Origin: Chitinophaga pinensis
Lineage (GTDB): Bacteria; Bacteroidota; Bacteroidia; NS11-12g; UBA955
DNA length: 64,000 nucleotides
Direction: 5' to 3'
Assembly: GCA_945877575.1 (NCBI GenBank)
Contig: CAMDUE010000001.1
Span: 248,001-312,000 of the forward strand
In this document: piece by piece, positions 35,621-43,978 of the stretch
Position numbering within the stretch: the stretch's first letter is position 1
How the letters are laid out: each line of letters begins with the position of its first letter
Program-made: the position numbers and the translations under genes
Notes under the pieces: model-generated
What the model was told of the DNA's origin: nothing
Seen by the model: only the letters and a program-made list of their open reading frames with translations
Database searches by the model: none

Positions 35621-38600
35621 TTAAATATTTTGAGTGTTACGAATCTTGGTCATGTACTTAACAGAAGACTGAATGTTTAACTGTTCCAACACACCAAAAC
35701 CTCTTTCATTCTTATACAACTTGCTGATTTCACTGTTTTCGTTGTGCAAATCACCAAATACAATTGCATTTGAAGGACAAGCACGTTGACAAGCAGTTTC
35801 AACTTTTACTTCTTGAGGAGATCCACCTTCGCGTTTAACTTTCAATTTTGCTTCTTGAATCTTTTGAACGCAGAAAGAACATTTCTCCATCACACCTCTT
35901 GTTCTAACGGTAACATCAGGATTGATTACCATTTTACCCAAAGGATTATTAAAGTGGAAATCAAACTTATCATTATCGTTGTAACGGAACCAGTTGAAAC
36001 GACGAACCTTGTAGGGACAGTTGTTTCCGCAATATTTAGTACCAATACAACGGTTGTAAGTCATTTGATTCAATCCTTCAGATGAATGAGTTGTAGCCAA
36101 TACCGGACAAACCGTTTCACAAGGTGCTTGAGAGCAGTGTTGACACATCATTGGTTGGTGTATCACCTGCACATTTTCCCAATGAGAATAGCTTTGTTCG
36201 CCTTTAGAGATACCGTCTAATTCATTTACTTTATCTTCTTCGGTAACATAAGCTGCACCGTTGAACATTTCTTTTTGAGTATTTGCAAAAGAATAATATC
36301 TATCAATACGAATCCAATGCATTTCACGACGAAGTCTGATTTCGTCACGACCTACAACGGGAACGTTGTTTTCAATAGAACAACTAACTACACAAGATCC
36401 ACAACCTGTACATGCATTTAAGTCAATCGCCATACCCCAAAGGTGATTAGGTGAACCATCTTTACGGTATTCAGCTTTTTCCCAAATGGTGTAGATATGT
36501 GTTGCTGCTTTATCGTTTCCTGCTTTTGGATTCTTTTGGAATTCAGCAAAAGTAGATTCTTTAACTATGTCACGTCCTTCAATACTATGGTGCGTTTGAG
36601 TTTGTGCCAATGCGTATGTATCATCACCCTTGGTAATGGTAATATTATTGATAACCATTGAGCGTGTAGCCGACATGAATTTGTAAGCATTTACACCTAC
36701 AGGAGCAAATCCTTTTTCAATTGAACCGCCTACTTTTCCAGCGTGTGTATGTCCGAAACCGACAGCCAATCCAACAGTATTGTTTGACTGACCTGGTTGA
36801 ACCATTGCAGGGACATTCTGAAGTTTAACACCGTTAATTTCAAGGTTTACTGTATCATCTTTTTCGATTCCTAGAGAAACCGCTAAAGATTTAGGTAGAG
36901 AAACATAGTTATCCCAACAAACCTTACTTACTGGATCTGGTAATTCAAATAACCATGGGTTATTTCCAGAAGCACCATCACGCATACCAACTGATTGGTA
37001 AAGTACTAAATCGATACCATTACTGCTATTTGATTTAGAAACTGCACCTGCTAAATCAGATACTGTACCAGCATAAGAAGCTGCAGTAGAAGAATCATCA
37101 GCGGTACTTACATAACCAATTTCCAAAGCTTTATTGAAATCAGCAACTTTTCCATCCCAGAATGCTTTCAGGAACAAGTAGTAAGGAGCTGCTTCCAATT
37201 TTTGAGAAAGAATACCTTTTTTAGCGAAAGGATCATTTTCATTTCCTGGCAATGCATTTGACCAAGTCAATAAAGTTTCTTGAGCTTGGCGTGTATTAAA
37301 TACGTTTGAAATAGTTGGCTGAATGAAGTGAACATGGCCTTTGATAGGTTCAGCATCACCCCAACTTTCTAGGAAATGATTATCTGGCAAAACATACTGA
37401 CATGAAGCAGCAGATTCATCTTTTGTAGACGATAAACTTACTGACAATGATGCTTTAGCAATAGCTGCTGCCCAATCTTTGTTATGGTTATATGCAGGAT
37501 TTGTACCATAGAAAATGACACCTTTGATAGTTCCTTTATTCAAACCATCAAATGCATCTTGAATAGATTTATCATCGCCTTTGAATTGGTTAGAATGATT
37601 TTGGATATCAATTGTGCTGTTGTAGCTACCCAAAAGCATATTTATTCCGTTAATAACTCTTTGAACATCAACTGAGTTACTTCCTGAAATAACCAAAGAT
37701 TTACCTTCGTTTGCAATCAATATTTTGGCAGCTTTTTCAATTGAGTTTCCTGCTAATTCAGAATTAGTAGGAACAGCAATCTGTGCAATCCCTTTTGCCT
37801 TTGCAATGTAGTTATAAAGTGTTGCTACGTATGCCAATTCTTTAGATGCCAACATTGGGAATCTATGATCGGCATTTGTACCAGTAATTGATAAATTGCT
37901 TTCAAACTGAATGTGCACCGACATGCCGTCTTTATTTTCAGGACGACGATTTACAGAATATTCACGCTGAAATTCAACGGGTGAGATCCATGAACCCAAG
38001 AAATCTGCAGCAAATGAAACAATCACTTTAGCAGCACCCATGTTGTAATGTGGAATTGCACGCTTACCGAAATCTTTCAAATTTGCTTCCAACATACCAT
38101 TGTAAGAAACCGCATCATACATGATGTGTTTAACATTTGGGTATGTTGTAGTGAAAGTTTCGATTGTTTTTAATGTAGAAGGACTGTGAATTGAATTTGA
38201 AATCAAAACAACGTTTTCGTTGCTCGCAGCCATTTTCGATAATTTACCCTTGATATCACCATCAATAGAATTCCAATCTTTATTCTCTTCACCTTTCACC
38301 AAAGGATTCGCTAATCTTTCGGTATCATAAAGTGAAAGAATTGATGCTTGTCCGGTAGCACACAAACCACCTTTAGAAATAGGTGAATCAGGGCTTCCGT
38401 CTAGTTTGATAGGTCTACCTTCACGCACTTTAACTTCTATTCCGCAACCTACTGAACAAGAGTTACAAGTAGAGCGGTAATAGTTAGCTACACCAGGAGT
38501 TACGTCTTCTGGCTTCACCAAGTAAGGAACAGCGTGTCTAACTTTTGTTTTATAACAAGAAGCCAAGGCTACTGCAGTTACGCTAAAGCCAAAGTACTTC

Positions 38601-38758
38601 AAGAAGTCACGACGATTAGAGTTTAATTCAAACCCTTCATCAGACAATGCTTTATCTAAAGGCAATGCTTCTCCAAATTCACGTTTTTGGTCAGCTAAAA
38701 ACTGAGGATCTCTGTTTAATTCCTCTTCGCCTTTCCAGTATTTGATATTATTTGACAT
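35621..38758 (-). CDS. actB: alternative complex III iron-sulfur subunit ActB
   Basis: A 1045-residue fusion. A twin-arginine-like signal (NRRDFLKYFGFSV, about residues 49-61) precedes a molybdopterin-oxidoreductase-like domain with CNSCSVGC, which in this family binds no molybdenum cofactor. The C-terminal part (about 770-1010) is a PsrB-like ferredoxin domain with cysteine clusters CTGCGSC, CQHCSQAPCETVC, CIGTKYCGNNC, CSFC and CQRAC for several FeS centres. It passes electrons from menaquinol to the hemes. I place the start at the ATG at 38758, 17 bases after actA; an in-frame start at 38788 overlaps actA. Confidence 0.96.
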   Translation of the reverse strand: MSNNIKYWKGEEELNRDPQFLADQKREFGEALPLDKALSDEGFELNSNRRDFLKYFGFSVTAVALASCYKTKVRHAVPYLVKPEDVTPGVANYYRSTCNSCSVGCGIEVKVREGRPIKLDGSPDSPISKGGLCATGQASILSLYDTERLANPLVKGEENKDWNSIDGDIKGKLSKMAASNENVVLISNSIHSPSTLKTIETFTTTYPNVKHIMYDAVSYNGMLEANLKDFGKRAIPHYNMGAAKVIVSFAADFLGSWISPVEFQREYSVNRRPENKDGMSVHIQFESNLSITGTNADHRFPMLASKELAYVATLYNYIAKAKGIAQIAVPTNSELAGNSIEKAAKILIANEGKSLVISGSNSVDVQRVINGINMLLGSYNSTIDIQNHSNQFKGDDKSIQDAFDGLNKGTIKGVIFYGTNPAYNHNKDWAAAIAKASLSVSLSSTKDESAASCQYVLPDNHFLESWGDAEPIKGHVHFIQPTISNVFNTRQAQETLLTWSNALPGNENDPFAKKGILSQKLEAAPYYLFLKAFWDGKVADFNKALEIGYVSTADDSSTAASYAGTVSDLAGAVSKSNSSNGIDLVLYQSVGMRDGASGNNPWLFELPDPVSKVCWDNYVSLPKSLAVSLGIEKDDTVNLEINGVKLQNVPAMVQPGQSNNTVGLAVGFGHTHAGKVGGSIEKGFAPVGVNAYKFMSATRSMVINNITITKGDDTYALAQTQTHHSIEGRDIVKESTFAEFQKNPKAGNDKAATHIYTIWEKAEYRKDGSPNHLWGMAIDLNACTGCGSCVVSCSIENNVPVVGRDEIRLRREMHWIRIDRYYSFANTQKEMFNGAAYVTEEDKVNELDGISKGEQSYSHWENVQVIHQPMMCQHCSQAPCETVCPVLATTHSSEGLNQMTYNRCIGTKYCGNNCPYKVRRFNWFRYNDNDKFDFHFNNPLGKMVINPDVTVRTRGVMEKCSFCVQKIQEAKLKVKREGGSPQEVKVETACQRACPSNAIVFGDLHNENSEISKLYKNERGFGVLEQLNIQSSVKYMTKIRNTQNI

Positions 38759-38775
38759 TTCGTGTTTTTCTATTT

Positions 38776-40086
38776 TTAATAGTGGCACTTAGCACACTCC
38801 AATCCACCGTTCATAGCAGGAGTGATTTTTACTTTTCCGTCAGGCCCAAAATATTGGCTATTGTTTTGATTCTTTTTCAAATCTTTAGCCGCTTTATCGT
38901 GCAAAGCTGCATAATAATTATTGTTTGCAGCATCTATACCTGTATTGCGGTGACAATCAATACACCAACCCATTTGAAGTGTATTCCATTGTTGCACAAC
39001 TTCCATTTTTTCAACTGGACCATGGCAACTTTGACATTGTAGTTTTCCAACTACAACGTGTTGTGAGTGGTTGAAATATGCGTGATCAGGTAAATTGTGA
39101 ATTCTAACCCATCTTATAGGCTTAGGATTATTACCGTATTCCTTTCCTGGGAGAGCTTGAGGATCATAATCCAAAGCGGCATATATTTTCTTGATTTCTG
39201 GAGAAATCTCTCCGTTGTACTTCTCTGTTGCTTGTACACCTTTATGACAGTTCATACAAGTGTTCAAAGCAGGAATACTTGCACTCTTAGATTCTTCAAC
39301 CGTTGAGTGACAATATTTACAATCAATATTCAATTCACCAGCGTGCAACTTGTGAGAAAATGCTATCGGTTGAGTAGGTGCGTATCCTTTTTGAACCCCT
39401 ACTTCAGTTATCGCAAATTTATAACCATACCAAGCACCAGGTAGTGCAACAGCTAAGGTGATGAAAATTGCCAATACTGTAGGATTCATATTTGCCAATT
39501 TGGATGGCAACATCTTTAAATACCACTTGCGGTTGTCTCCCAAAAATTCACCTTCAGAAGGATCTTTTTCAGCTGCAACTCTGCGCAAAGTATTCTTAAC
39601 TCTTCCTAATACCATCAAGACAATTCCGAAAATCACCACCAAAATCAATAAAATGTACTTGGTAGATGGATCTGCTTGAGGTTCTGCTGGTCCAACAGGA
39701 GCATCAGTTTTAGGAGCTGCGGGCGCTGGAGCTGTTTTAATGTATTCAACAATATCTAGAACTTGAGCTGGTGTCAAATTCTCGAAAATGTTCATAGCTG
39801 CTCCGCCGTATTCATTGTAAATGGCGATTGCATCAGCATCACCACTCTCCCTGAATTTCTTGTTGTTTCTAATCCATTGTACCAACCACTCCTCTGATCT
39901 TCTCTCATGGACCCCGCGCAAGGCTGGACCCACAACTTTCTTGTCAAGAGCATGACAACTACCACAGTTGTTGGCTTCATAGAGTTTTTTCCCTTCATCG
40001 GCATTTGGTTGTGCCTGAGATAAAATGGGAGAAGCAATGGTGAAACCAATTGCTAGAGCCCACATTTTGATTCGACTAATATTCAT
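38776..40086 (-). CDS. actA: alternative complex III multiheme cytochrome c ActA
   Basis: A 436-residue protein. Signal peptide to about residue 26, then a monoheme cytochrome-c domain (CGSCH at 41-45, with MNIF as possible Met ligand), a hydrophobic helix (about 148-166), a second one (about 205-225), and a C-terminal region with five more CxxCH sites: CKYCH, CMNCH, CQSCH, CIDCH and CAKCH, the last one residue from the end. ActA is usually described as a pentaheme subunit, so the N-terminal cytochrome is an additional module. The ATG at 40086 was chosen because the signal peptide starts there. It is first in the operon, with a TATATTTG element 30 bases upstream. Confidence 0.95.
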   Translation of the reverse strand: MNISRIKMWALAIGFTIASPILSQAQPNADEGKKLYEANNCGSCHALDKKVVGPALRGVHERRSEEWLVQWIRNNKKFRESGDADAIAIYNEYGGAAMNIFENLTPAQVLDIVEYIKTAPAPAAPKTDAPVGPAEPQADPSTKYILLILVVIFGIVLMVLGRVKNTLRRVAAEKDPSEGEFLGDNRKWYLKMLPSKLANMNPTVLAIFITLAVALPGAWYGYKFAITEVGVQKGYAPTQPIAFSHKLHAGELNIDCKYCHSTVEESKSASIPALNTCMNCHKGVQATEKYNGEISPEIKKIYAALDYDPQALPGKEYGNNPKPIRWVRIHNLPDHAYFNHSQHVVVGKLQCQSCHGPVEKMEVVQQWNTLQMGWCIDCHRNTGIDAANNNYYAALHDKAAKDLKKNQNNSQYFGPDGKVKITPAMNGGLECAKCHY

Positions 40087-40116
40087 AACTAGTTTGACGA
40101 AACTTGTATCGCGTCG

Positions 40117-40124
40117 CAAATATA
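40117..40124 (-). promoter_or_regulatory. -7 promoter element (TATATTTG) of the act operon
   Basis: An exact TAnnTTTG match, 30 bases before the actA ATG. A TTTC lies at the -33 position with a 19-base spacer (one mismatch to TTTG). Confidence 0.6.
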
Positions 40125-40137
40125 CCAAGTGAAACCA

Positions 40138-40346
40138 AGCCTCGAAAATAAATTGTTAACATAGTTTTCAATTTAAAATCGCTCTAAATAATGCTTTATT
40201 TGCCTAAAAATGAATAACTTAAAAAACACCAACTGACATCAAAATGTTAGTATGTGAGTTTTGTTACACATCCTTAAGGTTGTTTTGTCCATTTTATTAT
40301 TCCGTTTATCGACCAATAGTGGAGAAAACAGTAAACTTTACGCCAT
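40138..40346. other. AT-rich intergenic region upstream of actA, no gene seen
   Basis: This is the middle of the 335-base gap between actA and the lytic transglycosylase gene. I see no open frame of useful length, no convincing RNA fold and no repeat. It may hold regulatory sites for the act operon. Confidence 0.5.
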
Positions 40347-40347
40347 A

Positions 40348-40376
40348 AAAAAACCCAAAAATATTTTGGGTTTTTT
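40348..40376 (-). terminator. terminator after the lytic transglycosylase gene
   Basis: A perfect 13-bp stem (AAAAAACCCAAAA with TTTTGGGTTTTTT) and a 3-base loop, 45 bases after the stop at 40422. The T-runs on both arms make it symmetrical, and it also insulates the act promoter region. Confidence 0.85.
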
Positions 40377-40421
40377 GTGCGATTTCTATCCTATAGATGA
40401 ATAATCAATCTAAACTATCTG

Positions 40422-41381
40422 CTAATTGGCACAATTGTTTTGATCTGCTTGAGAAAAGACCTCTGATTTTTTATTTGATAAATACCTATTGTAAGCTAAA
40501 TGACTTGCTAAGGCCACTTGGGAATAATTTTGAGAACTATTTCCAAATGCTCCAACATGTGTTTTCCATAATTTCATGATCAACTCCTCTCCTGTTAATC
40601 CATCAGCGGCATATACCCTAACTGCTTTTGCCACATTGCCAGAACCTGCGTTATACACATGTAAGACCAATAATCGAAACCAAAGTTCAGTCTTTGCAGA
40701 TGAATCGACTAATATACCTGCACTTAAAGCTATTCGTTGGGCTTGTGGAATGCAATATTGCTTCATCAATTTAGCTGCTGCTACGGCAGATTTTTCAAAA
40801 TTCAGCCTATCATCTCTATATTGATTGATTACCAATCCGTATTTTCTTGCCACCGATGGCATTAATTGAAAATGACCTCTAGCACCAGAAATAGAAATTG
40901 CTGAAGGATTGCTTGGACTTTCGATCAGTAGAATAAATCTTGCCAAAGCCGAATCTACCCCAACACTTTTAAAAATAGCCTCAGCTGGACTGATATGGGG
41001 TTCAATTTTAGGATAGTTAAAAAACTCCTTTCTTCCTCGAACAAATTTCACCTGCGAATTTGAATCCAACTTGTGCACAAAATGGTAAATTTTAGCCAAC
41101 TCTTTAAGGTTTTTACCAGTTTCAATTTTCAAAACTTGAGACTTATGGAGGACATCAATAACTTTTCGAGATTTTTTATCAACGACCAAAAATGAATCTG
41201 AGGATAATTCAATGTCTCTCAACCAAAATGCAACATCCGGTGACTGAAAAAATTGGTTTGATTGGTTTAACGCAGAATCGTTGTTAGCAAGACGCGTTTT
41301 TTGTGTGGGGTCAATTCCATTTGAAAGGAGGAATAAACCACCCAAAACCAATAGGCTGTATGTAATAATTTTTACTCGCAA
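40422..41381 (-). CDS. lytic transglycosylase (SLT domain)
   Basis: A 319-residue exported protein; hydrophobic residues 5-20 form a signal peptide or anchor. The SLT domain covers about 140-290 with the catalytic Glu154 in LLIESPSNPSA, the GARGHFQLMPSVARKYGL motif and HVYNAGSGNV. It cleaves peptidoglycan to 1,6-anhydro-muropeptides. The start is the TTG at 41381, inside the last codons of the preceding TPR gene (10-base overlap); no ATG exists upstream of the signal sequence, so translation is probably coupled. A terminator follows. Confidence 0.87.
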   Translation of the reverse strand: MRVKIITYSLLVLGGLFLLSNGIDPTQKTRLANNDSALNQSNQFFQSPDVAFWLRDIELSSDSFLVVDKKSRKVIDVLHKSQVLKIETGKNLKELAKIYHFVHKLDSNSQVKFVRGRKEFFNYPKIEPHISPAEAIFKSVGVDSALARFILLIESPSNPSAISISGARGHFQLMPSVARKYGLVINQYRDDRLNFEKSAVAAAKLMKQYCIPQAQRIALSAGILVDSSAKTELWFRLLVLHVYNAGSGNVAKAVRVYAADGLTGEELIMKLWKTHVGAFGNSSQNYSQVALASHLAYNRYLSNKKSEVFSQADQNNCAN

Positions 41382-42388
41382 TAGTTGTTCAGATATTTTT
41401 TAGAGATGGTCTCACCCAAAAGCAAACTTTTTTCCCAATCGGCACAGGCTAATTTTTTCTGATTTAAATTAAATCGGGCGATTCCTCGTCCCAAGTAAAC
41501 ATAACCCAAATGATCAGATTTGTATTTGATGGCTAGATCGAAATTTTTCACCGCCTTATTCCATTCTCCTTTTTGAAGTAAGATATGTCCATAATCGCTA
41601 TAAAACAAGCCATTTTCTGGTTCAAGATCCATGAGTTCTTGAATGAAAATTTCACATTTCGGTAAGTTTCGGAGGAAATAGTGATTGTCAAATCGAAGTT
41701 TTAATGCAATCACTGATTTAGGTTCAACAATTAAAAATCGATCTAAATCAATTAATGACTTCTCATATTCGCCCAAATTAAAATACGCTTGAGCTCTATG
41801 ATAATACCACAAATGATTATCTCTGTAGTCTAAAATTACCCTATTCAAAAATGAAATTTGTTCTTTGGGGCTTTTTTGCATTTCTAACAATTTAATTTGT
41901 TGAATAATAATTTCGTCACCGCCGAATTTATGGTCAAATAACCAATAACCTTCTTGAATTGCATCATTGTATTCCCTCATTTGAATGGCTAAATTCATTT
42001 TTTGAGAATGTGCTAAGGTATCTTGAGAGAAATATTTGAGATGCTGGTTAATGTCGGCTAAGGCAAACTGAAAATTGGATGTTTCGATATTGGCTAAAAA
42101 CCTGAAGAAATAGGCATCCTTCAAACTTGGATTCAAATTAATTGCTTTATTGAGGGACACTAAAGCGGTGCTGTATTCTTTTGAATTGATGTAACAGAGG
42201 CCCAATCCGAAATGTGCTTCTGAATTATTGGGATTGGATGCCAATTGTTTCTGAATTTCAATTTTGGCATCAGCAATTTTCCCTTGTTGAATCAACGTTC
42301 TTATTAAATCATCACTGCTGGAAGATTTCTGCCCAAATAATGGGGTAAAAATGAATGTAAAACAAAGAATAGTTGACCAAAATTTCAT
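41372..42388 (-). CDS. exported TPR-repeat protein
   Basis: A 338-residue protein with signal peptide MKFWSTILCFTFIFTPLFGQ and about eight tetratricopeptide repeats, for example AHFGLGLCYINSKEYSTALV and LGEYEKSLIDLDRFLIVEP. It is a periplasmic protein-binding scaffold with unknown partner. Because its gene overlaps that of the lytic transglycosylase, a role in cell-wall turnover is plausible but only inferred. Confidence 0.85.
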   Translation of the reverse strand: MKFWSTILCFTFIFTPLFGQKSSSSDDLIRTLIQQGKIADAKIEIQKQLASNPNNSEAHFGLGLCYINSKEYSTALVSLNKAINLNPSLKDAYFFRFLANIETSNFQFALADINQHLKYFSQDTLAHSQKMNLAIQMREYNDAIQEGYWLFDHKFGGDEIIIQQIKLLEMQKSPKEQISFLNRVILDYRDNHLWYYHRAQAYFNLGEYEKSLIDLDRFLIVEPKSVIALKLRFDNHYFLRNLPKCEIFIQELMDLEPENGLFYSDYGHILLQKGEWNKAVKNFDLAIKYKSDHLGYVYLGRGIARFNLNQKKLACADWEKSLLLGETISKKYLNNYCE

Positions 42389-42476
42389 TGTACGAGTTTA
42401 TCAGTGGTAAAATTAAACATGATTAATTAAAGGCATTAATTGGCTTATTCACATTTTAAAACCTGTCTAATTTGAC

Positions 42477-42484
42477 TAGATTTG
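42477..42484 (+). promoter_or_regulatory. -7 promoter element (TAGATTTG) of the queuosine precursor transporter gene
   Basis: An exact TAnnTTTG match seven bases before the ATG at 42492. Confidence 0.45.
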
Positions 42485-42491
42485 AAAGCGA

Positions 42492-43238
42492 ATGATGACT
42501 GAATCAACAACTACTTTCAATGAACGTAAAAATAGACTGTTTATTGTCTTAGGATTTTCCTTCTTGACAAATGCCATCATTGCAGAGTTTATTGGTGCAA
42601 AGATATTTTCACTGGAAGGAAGCCTGGGTGTTAAACCGTTGAATTTACAATGGGGTGAATCAACCTATAATTTAGATATGACGGCGGGAGTAATCTTGTG
42701 GCCTTTCGTGTTCATACTTACAGATATCATCAATGAATATTTTGGCAAAAAAGGTGTCCAACGCCTTTCCTATTTGGCCGTAATCATGTTGGTTTACTCC
42801 TTTATCATGGTAAGATTGGCCATGTCGTTGGAGGGGGCAAATTGGTGGTTAAAAGGAGCTAAAACACAGGGTATTGAAAACATGGGAAGTGCATTCAACG
42901 CCGTATTCGGACAAGGGTTAATGATTATTGTTGGTTCATTGGTCGCTTTTTTAATTGGTCAATTGATAGACGCCTTAATATTTGAAAGAATAAAAAGATA
43001 CACCAACGATAAAATGATTTGGTTAAGGGCTACAGGCAGCACCATTGTCAGCCAGTTTATTGATAGCTACGTAGTCTTGGTAATTGCCTTTTATATAGGC
43101 GGAAACTACTCTTTGACCTGGGTACTGCAGGTAGGAACCATCAATTATATCTATAAATTAGGAATGGCAATTATCTTATTGCCCTTGTTGTATGTCATTC
43201 ACAATGTGATTGACAAATATTTAGGTAAAGCACACTAA
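42492..43238 (+). CDS. yhhQ: queuosine precursor transporter (YhhQ/VUT family)
   Basis: A 248-residue membrane protein with six or seven helices. The pattern LTNAIIAEFIGAKIFSL, then WPFVFILTDIINEYFGKKGV and QFIDSYVVLVIAFYIGG is typical of the YhhQ family, which imports preQ0/preQ1 for synthesis of queuosine in tRNA wobble positions. Two consecutive ATG codons (42492, 42495) could serve as start. No other queuosine gene is in the window. It converges closely on the next gene. Confidence 0.85.
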   Translation: MMTESTTTFNERKNRLFIVLGFSFLTNAIIAEFIGAKIFSLEGSLGVKPLNLQWGESTYNLDMTAGVILWPFVFILTDIINEYFGKKGVQRLSYLAVIMLVYSFIMVRLAMSLEGANWWLKGAKTQGIENMGSAFNAVFGQGLMIIVGSLVAFLIGQLIDALIFERIKRYTNDKMIWLRATGSTIVSQFIDSYVVLVIAFYIGGNYSLTWVLQVGTINYIYKLGMAIILLPLLYVIHNVIDKYLGKAH

Positions 43239-43240
43239 AA

Positions 43241-43891
43241 TCAAAAGAACCACATCAGTGTGGCCGATACCATCATCAAAACGCTGCTGAAAATTCCAGC
43301 GTTGTGTTCCCACTTGTGGATGTTCAATTTCTCCATTCCTTTATTGAAGATCATAACCCCAAGTGAAATACTCACAACTGTGGTGAGTAGATACATTGCA
43401 CTTAACTCCATAAATGCATCAAAACCATAGGGAGCAAGGGTAAAATAAAAGCCAACAATTTCCATACAAGGGCTTAAAAACATAGCTATTATTATCCCAA
43501 ACAAAATCCTTTTTCCAAACCGTTTATGATCTAAGTGAAAATGTTTGTGATTGTAATGCCTGTAAAGAAAAATAAGTCCTAAAATGAACAGAATCAAAGC
43601 AGAGAACTTCTCAAAAGGCAAAATAAACCTTAGATCATCTAAACTCTGTGAATCTTCTATTGACAATGAGCCTATATGGCTGAGGTGAGCAGTATGATAC
43701 ACCAAATAACCTATTAAAATGGTACCCAAAGCGTGAATCGTGGCAATCAACCCAGCCATTCGCAGCAACCAAATAGAATTATGTTTTTGATTCTTCGCAA
43801 ATGCAATTAAGGGCAACCAATGAGAGGGAATTAAACCGTGAAGTAAACTGACTAAGAAAGCAGCAGTTAATTGGGCCTGAAAATTATCCAT
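43241..43891 (-). CDS. polytopic membrane protein with histidine-rich loop, possible metal transporter
   Basis: A 216-residue protein with about six helices. Helix 1 ends in LLHGLIPSHWLP (residues 16-27), reminiscent of the histidine-bearing first helix of NicO/RcnA and UreH-like transporters. A cytoplasmic-type loop at 111-125 (RHYNHKHFHLDHKRF) holds five histidines, as in RcnA nickel/cobalt exporters, and a second helix contains SPCMEIVGFY. This suggests handling of a divalent metal, but homology is not certain and the substrate is unknown. A TAACTTTG element lies 11 bases ahead of the ATG. Confidence 0.6.
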   Translation of the reverse strand: MDNFQAQLTAAFLVSLLHGLIPSHWLPLIAFAKNQKHNSIWLLRMAGLIATIHALGTILIGYLVYHTAHLSHIGSLSIEDSQSLDDLRFILPFEKFSALILFILGLIFLYRHYNHKHFHLDHKRFGKRILFGIIIAMFLSPCMEIVGFYFTLAPYGFDAFMELSAMYLLTTVVSISLGVMIFNKGMEKLNIHKWEHNAGIFSSVLMMVSATLMWFF

Positions 43892-43902
43892 TTTAATGTT
43901 CT

Positions 43903-43910
43903 CAAAGTTA
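43903..43910 (-). promoter_or_regulatory. -7 promoter element (TAACTTTG) of the histidine-rich membrane protein gene
   Basis: An exact TAnnTTTG match, 11 bases before the ATG at 43891, directly downstream of the rpsA terminator. Confidence 0.45.
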
Positions 43911-43926
43911 CCTAAATACTGTAAAA

Positions 43927-43957
43927 CAAAAAAGTCCCACTGTTTCCAGCGGGACTT
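43927..43957 (-). terminator. rho-independent terminator of rpsA
   Basis: Arms 43932-43942 and 43947-43957 form a 7-bp and a 3-bp stem around one mismatch, with a TTTC loop and a run of six T on the minus strand, 21 bases after the rpsA stop. Confidence 0.8.
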
Positions 43958-43978
43958 CTTGTAATTTAATTAGTTGGA

